Shown here: one piece after another, positions 33,002 to 41,936 of the stretch
How the letters are laid out: every line of letters starts with the position of its first letter
Numbering within the stretch: the first letter of the stretch is position 1
NCBI RefSeq assembly: GCF_900102465.1
Contig: NZ_FNBW01000011.1
Location: 62,001 to 126,000, forward strand
DNA: 64,000 bases
Reading direction: 5' to 3'
Source of the DNA: Thalassobaculum litoreum DSM 18839
GTDB taxonomy: Bacteria > Pseudomonadota > Alphaproteobacteria > Thalassobaculales > Thalassobaculaceae
Notes under the pieces: model-generated
What the model was told of the DNA's origin: nothing
The model's database searches: none
The model's input: only the letters and a program-made list of their open reading frames with translations
Made by a program: the position numbers and the translations under genes

Positions 33002-34807
33002 TCAGCCGGAATCCCCGCCGATCCGCACGAATCCGTCCCGGCTCCAGACCTCGCTGCCAACCTGGTGATGGCCGGTGAACAGGCCATCCGGATCGTAGCG
33101 GTTCTTGATGGCCAGCAGGCGCGGATAGTTGTCGCCCCAGGCCATGCCCTGCCAGTCCTCCTCGTGGAAATTCATCTCCGCGGAATAGGAGCCGGTGTCC
33201 GGCTCGATCGCACGGAACCGCTCGTAGACGCCCTTGATCCGCGCCGCCTTCTCGCGCAGGGCGGGCTCGTCCATCTCCTGGCCGGCGACATCCTCGATCA
33301 CGTTCTGCTGGGCGCCCGCGACCAGCAGCAGGGCGAAGGCGTCCAGAACCGAGGGATGGACGGGGGTGTCCCGCGCATCGGCCAGCCGTTCCTCGCTGGC
33401 GCCGGCCAACCCCTTCTGGAAGTGGAAGGCGAAGCGCACCAGCTTGGCCGCGTCGATGATGGTGTCGGCCAGCATCGCGGCCTTCGCCTCGCCCAGCAGG
33501 CCCTGGGACAACCAGGCGGACTCGTAGCCGGCCCAGAACACGTTGGTCTCGCCGTTGTCGCCGTTCCAGAAGAAGCGCGTGCCGGCTTTGCTGGACGCCT
33601 GGTCGAGGACGATGGTCTCGGGCATCTCCCGAGCGCGGAATTCCAGGTCCCACCATTTGCGGGCCGGGGTGTCGTAGAGCACCAGCTCCTCGGTGAAGCT
33701 GTAGCCCTCGCCCGCAGCCAGGTCGAGCACCGGCGCCCAGATGCGCCTCACCTCGTCGAGGGCCAGGTCGATGAAGGTCATCTTCACGAACATCTTGTGG
33801 TCCGGCGCGAAGTGGATCTGCTCGCCCCAGGCCGGATCGACCAGATTGTCCCGAGCGACGGCAATGACGGCCTCGACCAGCGCGCGATAGGCCCGCTCGT
33901 CCTGTGCCTGGACCCCGAAGCCGATGAAGCCGAAGCGCGCCGGCAGGTCCCGAGTGGCCAGGGTGAGGCGCGTGGTGATGCCCCATCCGGCCCCGCCCCC
34001 CTTCAGCGCCCAGAAGAGGTCGCTGTTCTGGTAGGCGTTGGCGATCAGGATCTCGCCGCTGGCGACGACGATCTCCGCCTCCAGCAGATTGGCGGACGTC
34101 ATGCCGCCGAATTTCGAGAAGTGTCCGAACCCGCCGCTCTGGGCATGGCCGCCGACCCCGACGGACGTGCAGCCGCCGCCCTGGACATAGCGTCCCTGGC
34201 CGACCACCACCTGGCCGTAGAGGTCGATGAACTTTTCGCCGGACGCGACGCTGACCGCCGGCACGCCGGCCCCGCGGCCACCCTCGGGCACGAAACTGTC
34301 ATGCAGCTCGATGCCGGTGAGGTCGCGGGTCCAGACCAGCAGGCTGTCCGGCGCGTTGGACTGGCCGTAATAGGAATGCCCGCCGCCCTTGATCACCAGG
34401 CGGAGATTGTGTGCGCGGGCGAAGCTCACCAGCTCGGACACGTCCTTCGCGGTCTTGGGAATGCCAACCTTGGCACTCTGGACGCTCTTCCAGCCGTCGA
34501 GCCAGCCCTGGGACTGGGTCGAGCCGGAAAAATCCTGAAGGTAGAACGGGTTGACCAGCTTATTCAGGCCTTCTTCGGTGACCGCGCCGCCGCTCTGCTC
34601 CATGACGGCCTCCAGCGCCGAGCGCGACTCCTCCAACGCGCCGTCGATCCGTCCGGCCAGCGCCTCCCACTCCTGCGCCGTCGGCCAGTTGGCGTCGCTC
34701 GGCCGAATCCGGTCCACGCTCCCCCGGGCGGCAAGGCTCGCAGAGCCGGCCCACAGGGACGCCAGTCCGGTCGACGCGAGAAGTTGAAGGACGGTTCTAC
34801 GGAGCAT
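33002..34807 (-). CDS. FAD-linked oxidase, berberine-bridge-enzyme type, exported
   Basis: A 601-residue protein with an N-terminal signal peptide (MLRRTVLQLLASTGLASLWAG). The FAD_binding_4 domain has IKGGGHSYYGQS and GGGCTSVGVGGHAQSGGFG; the His and Cys in these match the two covalent FAD attachment residues of berberine-bridge-type oxidases. The C-terminal BBE motif NYPRLLAIKNRYDPDGLF is clear. It therefore probably carries bicovalent FAD and oxidises an alcohol, sugar or similar substrate with O2 in the periplasm. ATG 34807 follows GGAGGTGGCG; a GTG at 34813 is less likely. Substrate unknown. Confidence 0.85.
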   Translation of the reverse strand: MLRRTVLQLLASTGLASLWAGSASLAARGSVDRIRPSDANWPTAQEWEALAGRIDGALEESRSALEAVMEQSGGAVTEEGLNKLVNPFYLQDFSGSTQSQGWLDGWKSVQSAKVGIPKTAKDVSELVSFARAHNLRLVIKGGGHSYYGQSNAPDSLLVWTRDLTGIELHDSFVPEGGRGAGVPAVSVASGEKFIDLYGQVVVGQGRYVQGGGCTSVGVGGHAQSGGFGHFSKFGGMTSANLLEAEIVVASGEILIANAYQNSDLFWALKGGGAGWGITTRLTLATRDLPARFGFIGFGVQAQDERAYRALVEAVIAVARDNLVDPAWGEQIHFAPDHKMFVKMTFIDLALDEVRRIWAPVLDLAAGEGYSFTEELVLYDTPARKWWDLEFRAREMPETIVLDQASSKAGTRFFWNGDNGETNVFWAGYESAWLSQGLLGEAKAAMLADTIIDAAKLVRFAFHFQKGLAGASEERLADARDTPVHPSVLDAFALLLVAGAQQNVIEDVAGQEMDEPALREKAARIKGVYERFRAIEPDTGSYSAEMNFHEEDWQGMAWGDNYPRLLAIKNRYDPDGLFTGHHQVGSEVWSRDGFVRIGGDSG

Positions 34808-34959
34808 CGCCACCTCCAGGCCAAGCAGTCGTATCGTATTGCCTCGATACGACTTTGTCCCGAATAGCGGCGAGCGAAAAGGCCGAAAGGCTCCCTCGGA
34901 AGCCTTCCTGTTTGCCGATCAGAAGATCCTGGCCGAGTCGACGGAAGTCCGGTCGGCCG

Positions 34960-35451
34960 TTACGAGGCCACCGGCGACTCCTCCTCCGGCGCTTCCACCC
35001 GAACCGGTGAAACGTCGGCCTCGCAGGAGGCGCCCTTCCAGTAACCGAAGAGAGTCGACTCGCGATCCGGGTAGATCGGCCCCTCCATTTCCATCGGATA
35101 CCAGTGGCCGTCGTTGCTCAGACGCTCTCCCGCCAGATTGAGCATGCGGCCATCGGCGTCCGACTCCGTGACATCTCCGCTCAGGCGGGTCCACTCGTTG
35201 ATCGCATAGGCGCGGCCCTTATCGATCTGAATGCCCGGAAGCTGCCACTCCGTCGGCAGCGTGTCCCAAACGCAGGTCCACTGGACGGCATAGGACACAT
35301 CAGCGCGGATCGGCGGCCGCATGGCGGTGGAATCCGTGACCGGGACATTTTCCGGCGACAGCACGTCGAGCCTCGGATAGTCGGTCGAGGACGTATCGAC
35401 GCATCCGGCCAAACCAATAAAGGCTATTGCGGCGAGGGTTCCATGTCTCAT
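34960..35451 (-). CDS. uncharacterised lipoprotein
   Basis: A 163-residue protein. ATG 35451 gives a lipoprotein signal peptide MRHGTLAAIAFIGLAGC with lipobox LAGC (lipidated Cys17). The mature part is acidic, contains two further cysteines (VQWTCVWDT and KGASCEAD) that could form a disulfide, and has no recognised domain. In-frame starts upstream (35490, 35508) would spoil the signal peptide. It is separated by about 150 nt from the flavin oxidase gene and 210 nt from the Sel1 gene. Function unknown. Confidence 0.6.
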   Translation of the reverse strand: MRHGTLAAIAFIGLAGCVDTSSTDYPRLDVLSPENVPVTDSTAMRPPIRADVSYAVQWTCVWDTLPTEWQLPGIQIDKGRAYAINEWTRLSGDVTESDADGRMLNLAGERLSNDGHWYPMEMEGPIYPDRESTLFGYWKGASCEADVSPVRVEAPEEESPVAS

Positions 35452-35594
35452 TTCTTCTCTCCGTTTTCGTTTACGCAATGCATTGAACATGCATAACAAA
35501 GAACTCACACAAATTGCTGAGCCAACATTTGATATATTTTGCGATATTAATTGCAGGACAATGACCGTTTGTCTTTAACATGGAGCAAGAAACA

Positions 35595-35626
35595 CGGGAT
35601 CCGCCTCCATGGAGGAGGCGAACCCG
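35595..35626 (-). terminator. terminator of the exopolysaccharide operon
   Basis: Read on the minus strand: CGGG-TT-CGCCTCC, loop TCCAT, GGAGGCG-GAT-CCCG, then TGTTTCTT. The 7-bp inner and 4-bp outer stems flank a small internal loop and end in a T-rich run 38 nt after the Sel1 gene stop. Confidence 0.65.
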
Positions 35627-35663
35627 ATGTTTTTACCGGTACCCGACGGTCCAGCCCTCGGCG

Positions 35664-38150
35664 CTAACCCTGGGCAAGCAACCGCCGCGCCTCGACGGCT
35701 TCCGCCAGGGCGTTGCCGAGACTGTTGATGGTGGCGGTGTTATCGGTACGCAGGACTCGGTCGAGCCACAGGATCGCCGCGTCCTCGTTCGACTCCACGC
35801 CGGCGACCTCGAGATAGGCCTTCGCGATGGTCAGCAGGGCGCCGCGATGTCCGCTGCGCGCGGCCTCCAGCAGGTATTCCGCGCCCTTCTGATAGTCCTG
35901 CTCCACCACCTTACCGTCCAGATAGAGCCGGCCGAGCACCACCTTGGCGTAGGCATGATCCTGCGCCGCACTGCGCCGCAGCAGCGCCAGGGCGCGATCG
36001 GGGCGCTTCTCGCCGCCAATACCCTCCAGCAGTGCATTGGCCAGAGCGGTGCGGGCATAGACGTGGCCGCGATCCGCCGCCCGGCGCAGCAGCGCCACGC
36101 CCTCGCGCTCGTCCTTCTCCAGCCGCTTGCCGGAGATCCGCTCGCTGCCCAGGGTCACCATGGCCGGCACGTCACCATTGTCCACAGCCCGCTGCAGCCA
36201 GCGCTCGCCATCCTGCTCGTCGGCGGCGAGGCCTTGCCCGCCGAGCAGCGCTTCACCGAGCACCCGCATGGCGATCGGGTTCCCGGTCCGCGCCGCTTCG
36301 CGCAGCAGGCGTGCCCCGCGTTCCGGTCTCGCGGCGACCGCTTCGCCTTCAAGGTAGAGCCGGCCCAGATCGGCCTTGGCGGCCATGTCGCCCTGGGATG
36401 CCGCGCGCTCCAGCAGGTCGACCGCCCGGGCCGGATCGCGCCCGACCCCGTCGCCGGTCAGATAGAGGCCGGCAAGACGGCGCATCGCATCGGCGCGACC
36501 GTTGTCGATCGCCTGATCGTACCAGCGCAGTGCCGATTGCGGGTCGGCGGACGGGATCGTGCCATCGCGATGGGCGTCGCCGAGCAGGACCATCGCATAG
36601 GGATCGCCGCTCGCCGCCGCCTTGGCCAGGATACGGGCACCCTTGGCCGGCTGACGCTCGACGCCCCGGCCCTCCAGATAGGCCCGGCCGACCTGGGTGA
36701 GCGCGCTGGCGTCACCGGCGGCGGTCGCCTTCTCCAGCCACCGCATCGCCTCGGCGGGACGGGGGGGCTGGCCGTCGATCCCGTCAAGATACAGCCGGCC
36801 GATCTCGCCATAGACGTTCTCGTCCCCGGCCTCCGCCGCCATCCGATAGAATCGCAGGGCCTTGCGTTCGTCACGGGACACCTGCTCGCCCTTGTCGTAG
36901 AGCCGACCGAGGGCCGCGGCGCTGGACGCATCGCCGGCTTTCGCCGCCTTGGTGAGAAGATCGACGCCCTGGCGCAGGTCGTTCGGGCCGGTCGGCTGGG
37001 CGATCATCATCCGACCGAGGTCACGATCGGCGGAGTCGTGCCCGAGGTCGCGCGCCGTCTCGAACAGGCGCCGCGCCTCGACCGGGTCCGGCTGCACGCC
37101 GTTGCCGTCGCGATAGGCGCGCGCGAGATAGAGCGTGGAGCCGACCTGTCCGTTGGCCGCGGCCCGCTCGTGCCAGGCGAAGGCCTGGGTCGGGTCGGCG
37201 GCGACGCCCCTGCCCTCGGCATAGTACCGGCCGAGCAGAGACTGGGCGTAGGCATGGCCGGCTTCCGCACTTTTCCGGATCATCGCCACGCCGCGCCCCG
37301 GGTCCTGGGCGACGCCCTCGCCTTCGACCAGACGGCGGCCGAAATCGGTGCGCGACTGCAGATGCCCGGCCTCGGCGGCCTGGCGCCGCCACGTCAGGGC
37401 CCTGTCCGGCGAAGCCGGCACGATCTCGCCATCCTCGTACAGCCGGGCGAGCTTGGTCATGGCCCAGGTCTCGCCCTGTGCCGCCTTCATCTCCAGAAGC
37501 CTGACCGCCTCGCGGGCGTGATTCTCGGCATCGGAGGAAAGACCTTCCTGCGCGCCGGCGCCGATCTCCGCCAGACGCAGATGCGCGTCGGCATCGCCGG
37601 TTCGGGCGGCGCGACGGTAGAGCTCCCTGGCCAGCGCCTTGTCCTGCGGCACACCGTCCCCGGCCTCGTAGAGTTCGGCGAGGGGATAGGCCGCCCGGTC
37701 ATAGGGAACGACCGTCTTGTTGGGGTCGAGGGCAAGCCGGAATAGCTCCGCCGCCCGCCCGGGATCGCGCGGCACACCCTCGCCCTCGGCATAGAGCTGG
37801 CCAAGCTGGAAGGCGGCATGGCCCCGGCGCCGCGACAGCTTCTGCGTCGCCCGTTCCAGATATTCCGCCGCCTTGGCCTTGTCCTGCTCCACGCCCCAGC
37901 CGTTCAGATAGGCGCGGCCGAGCTCGTAGTTGCCTTGGGGATAGCCGTCCTCGGCCAGTTGTCGGAAGGTGGGCAGGGCCGCCTCGAACTGGCCGCGATC
38001 GGTCATGGCTTCGGCCGCCCGGTAATCGTCCTTCAGGCCGCCGGGCAGTTTCCAGTAGCCGCCGGTCGCTCCGGCACAGGCCGTCAGGGTGATCAGAGCG
38101 GCGGTCGCCAGAAGATGGCGCGGCGCGCGATGGGGGATCTCGAGGGGCAT
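35664..38150 (-). CDS. long Sel1-repeat lipoprotein, AlgK-like role
   Basis: An 828-residue protein with lipobox LTAC (Cys25), so probably anchored in the outer membrane. Almost all of the mature protein is tandem Sel1-like repeats of about 36 residues (pattern A...LGRLYLEGEGVxxDxxRA...L..AA..G...A); I estimate about 20. In alginate secretion AlgK is a shorter TPR/Sel1 lipoprotein that helps place the porin. This protein's position at the end of the Alg8/Alg44 operon suggests a comparable scaffold role, but it is nearly twice AlgK's length. ATG 38150 has GGAGG just ahead, and the gene begins 2 nt after the lyase stop. Confidence 0.75.
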   Translation of the reverse strand: MPLEIPHRAPRHLLATAALITLTACAGATGGYWKLPGGLKDDYRAAEAMTDRGQFEAALPTFRQLAEDGYPQGNYELGRAYLNGWGVEQDKAKAAEYLERATQKLSRRRGHAAFQLGQLYAEGEGVPRDPGRAAELFRLALDPNKTVVPYDRAAYPLAELYEAGDGVPQDKALARELYRRAARTGDADAHLRLAEIGAGAQEGLSSDAENHAREAVRLLEMKAAQGETWAMTKLARLYEDGEIVPASPDRALTWRRQAAEAGHLQSRTDFGRRLVEGEGVAQDPGRGVAMIRKSAEAGHAYAQSLLGRYYAEGRGVAADPTQAFAWHERAAANGQVGSTLYLARAYRDGNGVQPDPVEARRLFETARDLGHDSADRDLGRMMIAQPTGPNDLRQGVDLLTKAAKAGDASSAAALGRLYDKGEQVSRDERKALRFYRMAAEAGDENVYGEIGRLYLDGIDGQPPRPAEAMRWLEKATAAGDASALTQVGRAYLEGRGVERQPAKGARILAKAAASGDPYAMVLLGDAHRDGTIPSADPQSALRWYDQAIDNGRADAMRRLAGLYLTGDGVGRDPARAVDLLERAASQGDMAAKADLGRLYLEGEAVAARPERGARLLREAARTGNPIAMRVLGEALLGGQGLAADEQDGERWLQRAVDNGDVPAMVTLGSERISGKRLEKDEREGVALLRRAADRGHVYARTALANALLEGIGGEKRPDRALALLRRSAAQDHAYAKVVLGRLYLDGKVVEQDYQKGAEYLLEAARSGHRGALLTIAKAYLEVAGVESNEDAAILWLDRVLRTDNTATINSLGNALAEAVEARRLLAQG

Positions 38151-38152
38151 GG

Positions 38153-39556
38153 TCAGCCTCCTTTGTCGATGAGCTTGGGATCGGGGACGCCCAGGTCGGC
38201 CTTCTTGCCCTCCTGAAGCTCGTGCAGGCGCGCCTCGCATTCAACGCGCCAGGCCGTGTCTCGCTTGTCGCGCCATTGCGGGTGCTTGGCGCAGTAGTCG
38301 TCGCGCAGCCGGAAGGAGCGGTCCGCCAGGGTGGCGATCTCCGTCTCCTGTTCCGAGGCGCTGGGTCGGTAGAAGTACAGGGTGACGAAACCGCCGGCGC
38401 TGCGGTTGTAGATCGGTCGGTGGTTCCGCACGATGCGGTCGACCCGGTCGGAGGGGAAGCGGGCGCCGTAGACCTCCATCCAGGCGAAGTACTGGGGATC
38501 GTCCATGAACCAGAGGTCCTGGGCCTCGCCGAGTTCCTCCTCGTAGGCCTCCGGATCGTCGAGCGCGTCCAGGGTGTAGTCGATGATCCGGTGCAGGGAG
38601 CGGCCGTCCACCGTGAGGTCGTAGACGGGGTACCCCTGGCGCTCGAGCAGCTCGGCGATGAACACCAGATAGAGGGCGGCGTAGTTCTGGTAGTGCATGC
38701 GCCGCGATCCGCGCAGCATCTCCCGGGGCAGGCTGCCGTTCGGGTTCATCTCCCGCAGGGCCGAGTAGATCGCGCTGACGCCGAAGCGCAGCAGATCGTC
38801 GTCATCGGTCGCGATGCCGATCACCGTGGCGTGCAGCCCGCGGCGGTAGAAGTGGTTGTTGCAGCAGGACAGCGCGATGGTGTGGAAACCCGCGTGGCGC
38901 TCGGAGGCCGCCTTCAGCCAGTCCTCCACCTTCCGCGCCGCCTCCGGCCAGGACTCCCGGATCTCCTCGCGCACGATGGAGTAGCTGAACCCGGCGGCGA
39001 ACAGGGAAGACTCCACGGCGAACCAGGCCTGGGGGGTGATCGGCTTGTATTCGAAATGCAGGAAACCCTCCTCCTCGGCCCAGCGGCTGAGGAAGTCGGC
39101 GATGCATTTGGCGTAGTAGGATTCGCCCGTAACCACGTACCGGCCGGCAAGCTTGGACACCGCGTCCTCGAACTTGAAGAACGGCTCCGCCGCCAGCCGC
39201 CACGAGTCGGGCTGCGGGTAGAAGCCCGGCAGGGCGAAGCGGTCGCTCAGCACCGGAAGGTCCTTCAGGCTCTGACAGCTGCTGCCGAGGCGGAGCTTCT
39301 CGATCTCCTGGTTGATCAGGGCGGAGTCCTGCTGTTTCAGCCAGGCCCGGCGTTCGTCCACGTCGAAATAGCCGGCCGACGGATCGGTGACGGTATAGCC
39401 GGAGAGATCGAAATCCTGGCGTTCCTCCGGCGTCACCAGATCCACGCCCTCCAGGGCGGAGTCATCCGCCGCGGAGGCCGGGGTCGCGGCCATCAGGACC
39501 GCCGCCGCGGAGGCGACGGCGAGGCCCGACCAGGGTCCGGAAAGAAGCCGTCTCAT
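38153..39556 (-). CDS. periplasmic polyuronate lyase, PL5 (AlgL)-like
   Basis: A 467-residue protein with a Sec signal peptide (cleavage near TPASA-29). The core holds CCNNHFYRRGLHA (Asn-His catalytic pair, 233-235) and SRRMHYQNYAALYL, matching the NNH and R...Y catalytic pattern of AlgL-type lyases. In alginate producers AlgL clears polymer stranded in the periplasm. PL5 enzymes also include broad-range members acting on polyglucuronate, relevant given the UDP-glucose dehydrogenase in this operon. It overlaps the upstream PL14-like gene by 4 nt. Confidence 0.75.
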   Translation of the reverse strand: MRRLLSGPWSGLAVASAAAVLMAATPASAADDSALEGVDLVTPEERQDFDLSGYTVTDPSAGYFDVDERRAWLKQQDSALINQEIEKLRLGSSCQSLKDLPVLSDRFALPGFYPQPDSWRLAAEPFFKFEDAVSKLAGRYVVTGESYYAKCIADFLSRWAEEEGFLHFEYKPITPQAWFAVESSLFAAGFSYSIVREEIRESWPEAARKVEDWLKAASERHAGFHTIALSCCNNHFYRRGLHATVIGIATDDDDLLRFGVSAIYSALREMNPNGSLPREMLRGSRRMHYQNYAALYLVFIAELLERQGYPVYDLTVDGRSLHRIIDYTLDALDDPEAYEEELGEAQDLWFMDDPQYFAWMEVYGARFPSDRVDRIVRNHRPIYNRSAGGFVTLYFYRPSASEQETEIATLADRSFRLRDDYCAKHPQWRDKRDTAWRVECEARLHELQEGKKADLGVPDPKLIDKGG

Positions 39557-40512
39557 CGGTTCTCTCCCGCGAACAGCTCGAAACCGTCGAACGCGATGCT
39601 CTGGTCCTTCGGGCTGGCCCATTTCGGGCTGCTGCCGCCGAAGAAGGTGCTGAACATCAGGCCGTCGATCCCGACGCCGTCGACCGTGCGGTAGACGAGG
39701 TCGCGCTGCTCGATCACCTGACGGCCGTCGACCCACAGCCGCACGATGCCGTCGGCCGCGCCCGGCTCGTTCAGGATGACCTCCTCCTGGATCTCGACCC
39801 AGCGGCCCGGCTCAAACGTCCAGTTGCCGCGGCCGATGCTGGCGCCGTAGTCGGAGTTCTTGTTGGCCACGTAGGCGTAGACCTCGCCCTCCCCGTCGCG
39901 GCGCCACATCAGCCGCATGCTGAAGCCCTTGGTGCCGTCGACCTCCTCACCGCCGGACGGAGCTTCGCCGCCGTAGAGACCGGGCAGCTTGCCGCCGCGC
40001 ACGAACTCGAAGCCGTCCTCGAAGCGCAGCCGGTAACGCAGGCAGGCCTTCGAGGTGTCCTCGGGCAGCAGCCGGGCGACGAAACCGGCGCCGCCGAGGG
40101 GGCGTTCGTCCTTGCTCGACGGATTGATCGAGCCCTTGGGATAGCGGACCGTCATCCGGCCGCCCCGCTCGCCCCTGTCGATGGCGATGTTCTCCTCAAC
40201 GCCCCAGACCCGGTCGATCTTCCGAGCGCGGCCGCTGAGGAAATCCTCCATCTCCTTCTTGCCGACGGTCTCGTCGGGCAGGTCCATGGACCAGGCACGG
40301 CCGTAGCGGGTGGCGCAGGGCGCCGTCATCTCGGTCGGCTCCGAGGCCTTCTTGTCGATCTTCGGCAGGCCGCCGGAACTGGCCGGTCCGGACAGTCCGA
40401 AGACGGCTCCGGCAGCGACACCCGCGGCGGCGGCGATGGCGATCGCGGGAAGGGCCGCGTTCGGCCCTCTCCCGGTCAGCGCCGAGCGTAGATTTTCAAA
40501 GCGCTGTCCCAT
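39553..40512 (-). CDS. polysaccharide lyase family 14-like protein
   Basis: A 319-residue protein with an N-terminal hydrophobic segment (residues about 20-42) that may be a signal or anchor. The body is a beta-jelly-roll-type sequence with GGKLPGLYGG, GFSMRLMWRRDGEG and GIDGLMFSTFFGGS, a pattern I associate with PL14 lyases that cleave alginate or glucuronan. ATG 40512 (MGQRFENL) lies just downstream of the ugd stop (40517). It overlaps the AlgL-like gene by 4 nt. Whether it degrades or trims the polymer made by this operon is inference. Confidence 0.65.
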   Translation of the reverse strand: MGQRFENLRSALTGRGPNAALPAIAIAAAAGVAAGAVFGLSGPASSGGLPKIDKKASEPTEMTAPCATRYGRAWSMDLPDETVGKKEMEDFLSGRARKIDRVWGVEENIAIDRGERGGRMTVRYPKGSINPSSKDERPLGGAGFVARLLPEDTSKACLRYRLRFEDGFEFVRGGKLPGLYGGEAPSGGEEVDGTKGFSMRLMWRRDGEGEVYAYVANKNSDYGASIGRGNWTFEPGRWVEIQEEVILNEPGAADGIVRLWVDGRQVIEQRDLVYRTVDGVGIDGLMFSTFFGGSSPKWASPKDQSIAFDGFELFAGENR

Positions 40513-40516
40513 GGCC

Positions 40517-41878
40517 TCACTCCGCCGCCTGGCCGAGGCCCGACGTCTCGTGTGCCACCGGGGCATCGACCGGCTCCCGGCGTCCGATCCCCACGACGGA
40601 AACGCCGTGCGCCTCCAACGTGTCGGCATCCATCATGTTGCGCAGGTCGACGATCACGTTGCGGCGCATGGTTCCGGCCAGCATTTTCGGATCGAGCTCG
40701 CGGTATTCCGGCCAGTCGGTGAGGATGACGGCGACGTCCGCGCCGTCGAGACACTCGTCGACCGTCTCGCCGTAGTGCACGCCTGTGAAGGTGTCGCGCG
40801 CCACCGGCATCGCGACCGGGTCATGCGCCCGCACCTCGTCGGCGAGACGCACCAGTTCGGGCACCATGAAGAGGCTGGGAGATTCCCGAAGGTCGTCGGT
40901 GCCGGCCTTGAAGGCGAGACCCAGCACGGCCACCCGGGCGTTCGACAGGTCGCCGTCGCAGGCGTCCGCCACCCGCTGGACCAGGTGCAGCTTGCGGGCT
41001 TCGTTGGCATGGACGGCCGCCGAAACGACGCGCTGACGGATCCCCAGGCGCTCCGAGGAGGACACGAAGGCCCGGGTGTCCTTCGGAAAGCAGGAGCCGC
41101 CGAAGCCGGGTCCCGCCTTCAGAAACTGGTTGCCGATGCGGGTGTCGAGGCCGATGGCGTCGGCAACGGAGCGCACATCCCCGCCGGCCTGCTCGCACAG
41201 ATCGGCCACCTCGTTGATGAAGGCGATCTTCGTGGCGAGGAAACTGTTCGCCGCGTATTTCGAGATTTCCGCCGTGGCCCGGTCGACCACGAGGACGGGA
41301 ATGCCGCGATCCTCGATCGGGCGATAGAGCGCCCGCATCGTGGAAGCCGCCCAGTCGGCCTCGGCGCCGATCACCACCCGGTCCGGTTCGACGAAATCCC
41401 GTACCGCGCTGCCTTCGCGCAGGAACTCCGGATTGGAGACGATGGCCACATCGGCGTCCGGCGCGGCGGAACGGAACAGCGCGTCCAGACGCTGGCCGGT
41501 GCCGATCGGCACGGTGGACTTGGTCGCGATCACCGTGCAGCCGCGCAGCAGCGGGGCCAGCTCCTCGGACGCCGCGATCACCGCCGAGATGTCGGCGCTG
41601 CCGCCTTCGTCCTTGGTCGGCGTCCCGACGGCGATGAAGATCACGTCGGCATTCGGGATCGCGTCCTGATAGGCGCTGACGAAATGCAGGTTCCCGTTGG
41701 TCTGCGTCCGGCCGACGATCTCCGTCAGGCCCGGCTCATAGATCGGCACGGTACCGGCCCGTAATGCCGCCACCTTGCTTTCGTCCTTGTCGATGCAGGT
41801 CACGTCGAAGCCGAAATCCGCGAAGCATGCGCCTGCGACGAGTCCGACATAGCCGGTTCCGATAACGGTCACTTTCAT
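40517..41878 (-). CDS. ugd: UDP-glucose 6-dehydrogenase
   Basis: A 453-residue NAD-dependent dehydrogenase that oxidises UDP-glucose to UDP-glucuronate. It has the Rossmann motif GTGYVGLVAGACFADFG (7-23), NPEFLREGSAVRDF (149-162), and the catalytic segment TRIGNQFLKAGPGFGGSCFPKDT with Cys263. GFGGSCFPKD is diagnostic of UGDH; GDP-mannose dehydrogenase (AlgD) usually has FGGSCLPKDVRALTY there. It lies between the Alg44-like gene and the lyases, where an alginate operon would hold algD. That substitution predicts a glucuronate-containing product. Confidence 0.88.
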   Translation of the reverse strand: MKVTVIGTGYVGLVAGACFADFGFDVTCIDKDESKVAALRAGTVPIYEPGLTEIVGRTQTNGNLHFVSAYQDAIPNADVIFIAVGTPTKDEGGSADISAVIAASEELAPLLRGCTVIATKSTVPIGTGQRLDALFRSAAPDADVAIVSNPEFLREGSAVRDFVEPDRVVIGAEADWAASTMRALYRPIEDRGIPVLVVDRATAEISKYAANSFLATKIAFINEVADLCEQAGGDVRSVADAIGLDTRIGNQFLKAGPGFGGSCFPKDTRAFVSSSERLGIRQRVVSAAVHANEARKLHLVQRVADACDGDLSNARVAVLGLAFKAGTDDLRESPSLFMVPELVRLADEVRAHDPVAMPVARDTFTGVHYGETVDECLDGADVAVILTDWPEYRELDPKMLAGTMRRNVIVDLRNMMDADTLEAHGVSVVGIGRREPVDAPVAHETSGLGQAAE

Positions 41879-41936
41879 GGGTCGTTCTCCTGAAAATCCT
41901 TGGATTCCGCCCCCCAGCGGTGCGGGTCCCGCGTTT

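Noticed and set aside
35580-37745. 721-residue plus-strand frame opposite the Sel1 gene
   Set aside because: Mirrors the periodic Sel1 repeat on the other strand; the minus strand has lipobox, SD and clear repeats.
40517-41878. GDP-mannose dehydrogenase (AlgD)
   Set aside because: The active-site motif is FGGSCFPKDT and the N-terminus GTGYVGLV, both typical of UDP-glucose dehydrogenase.
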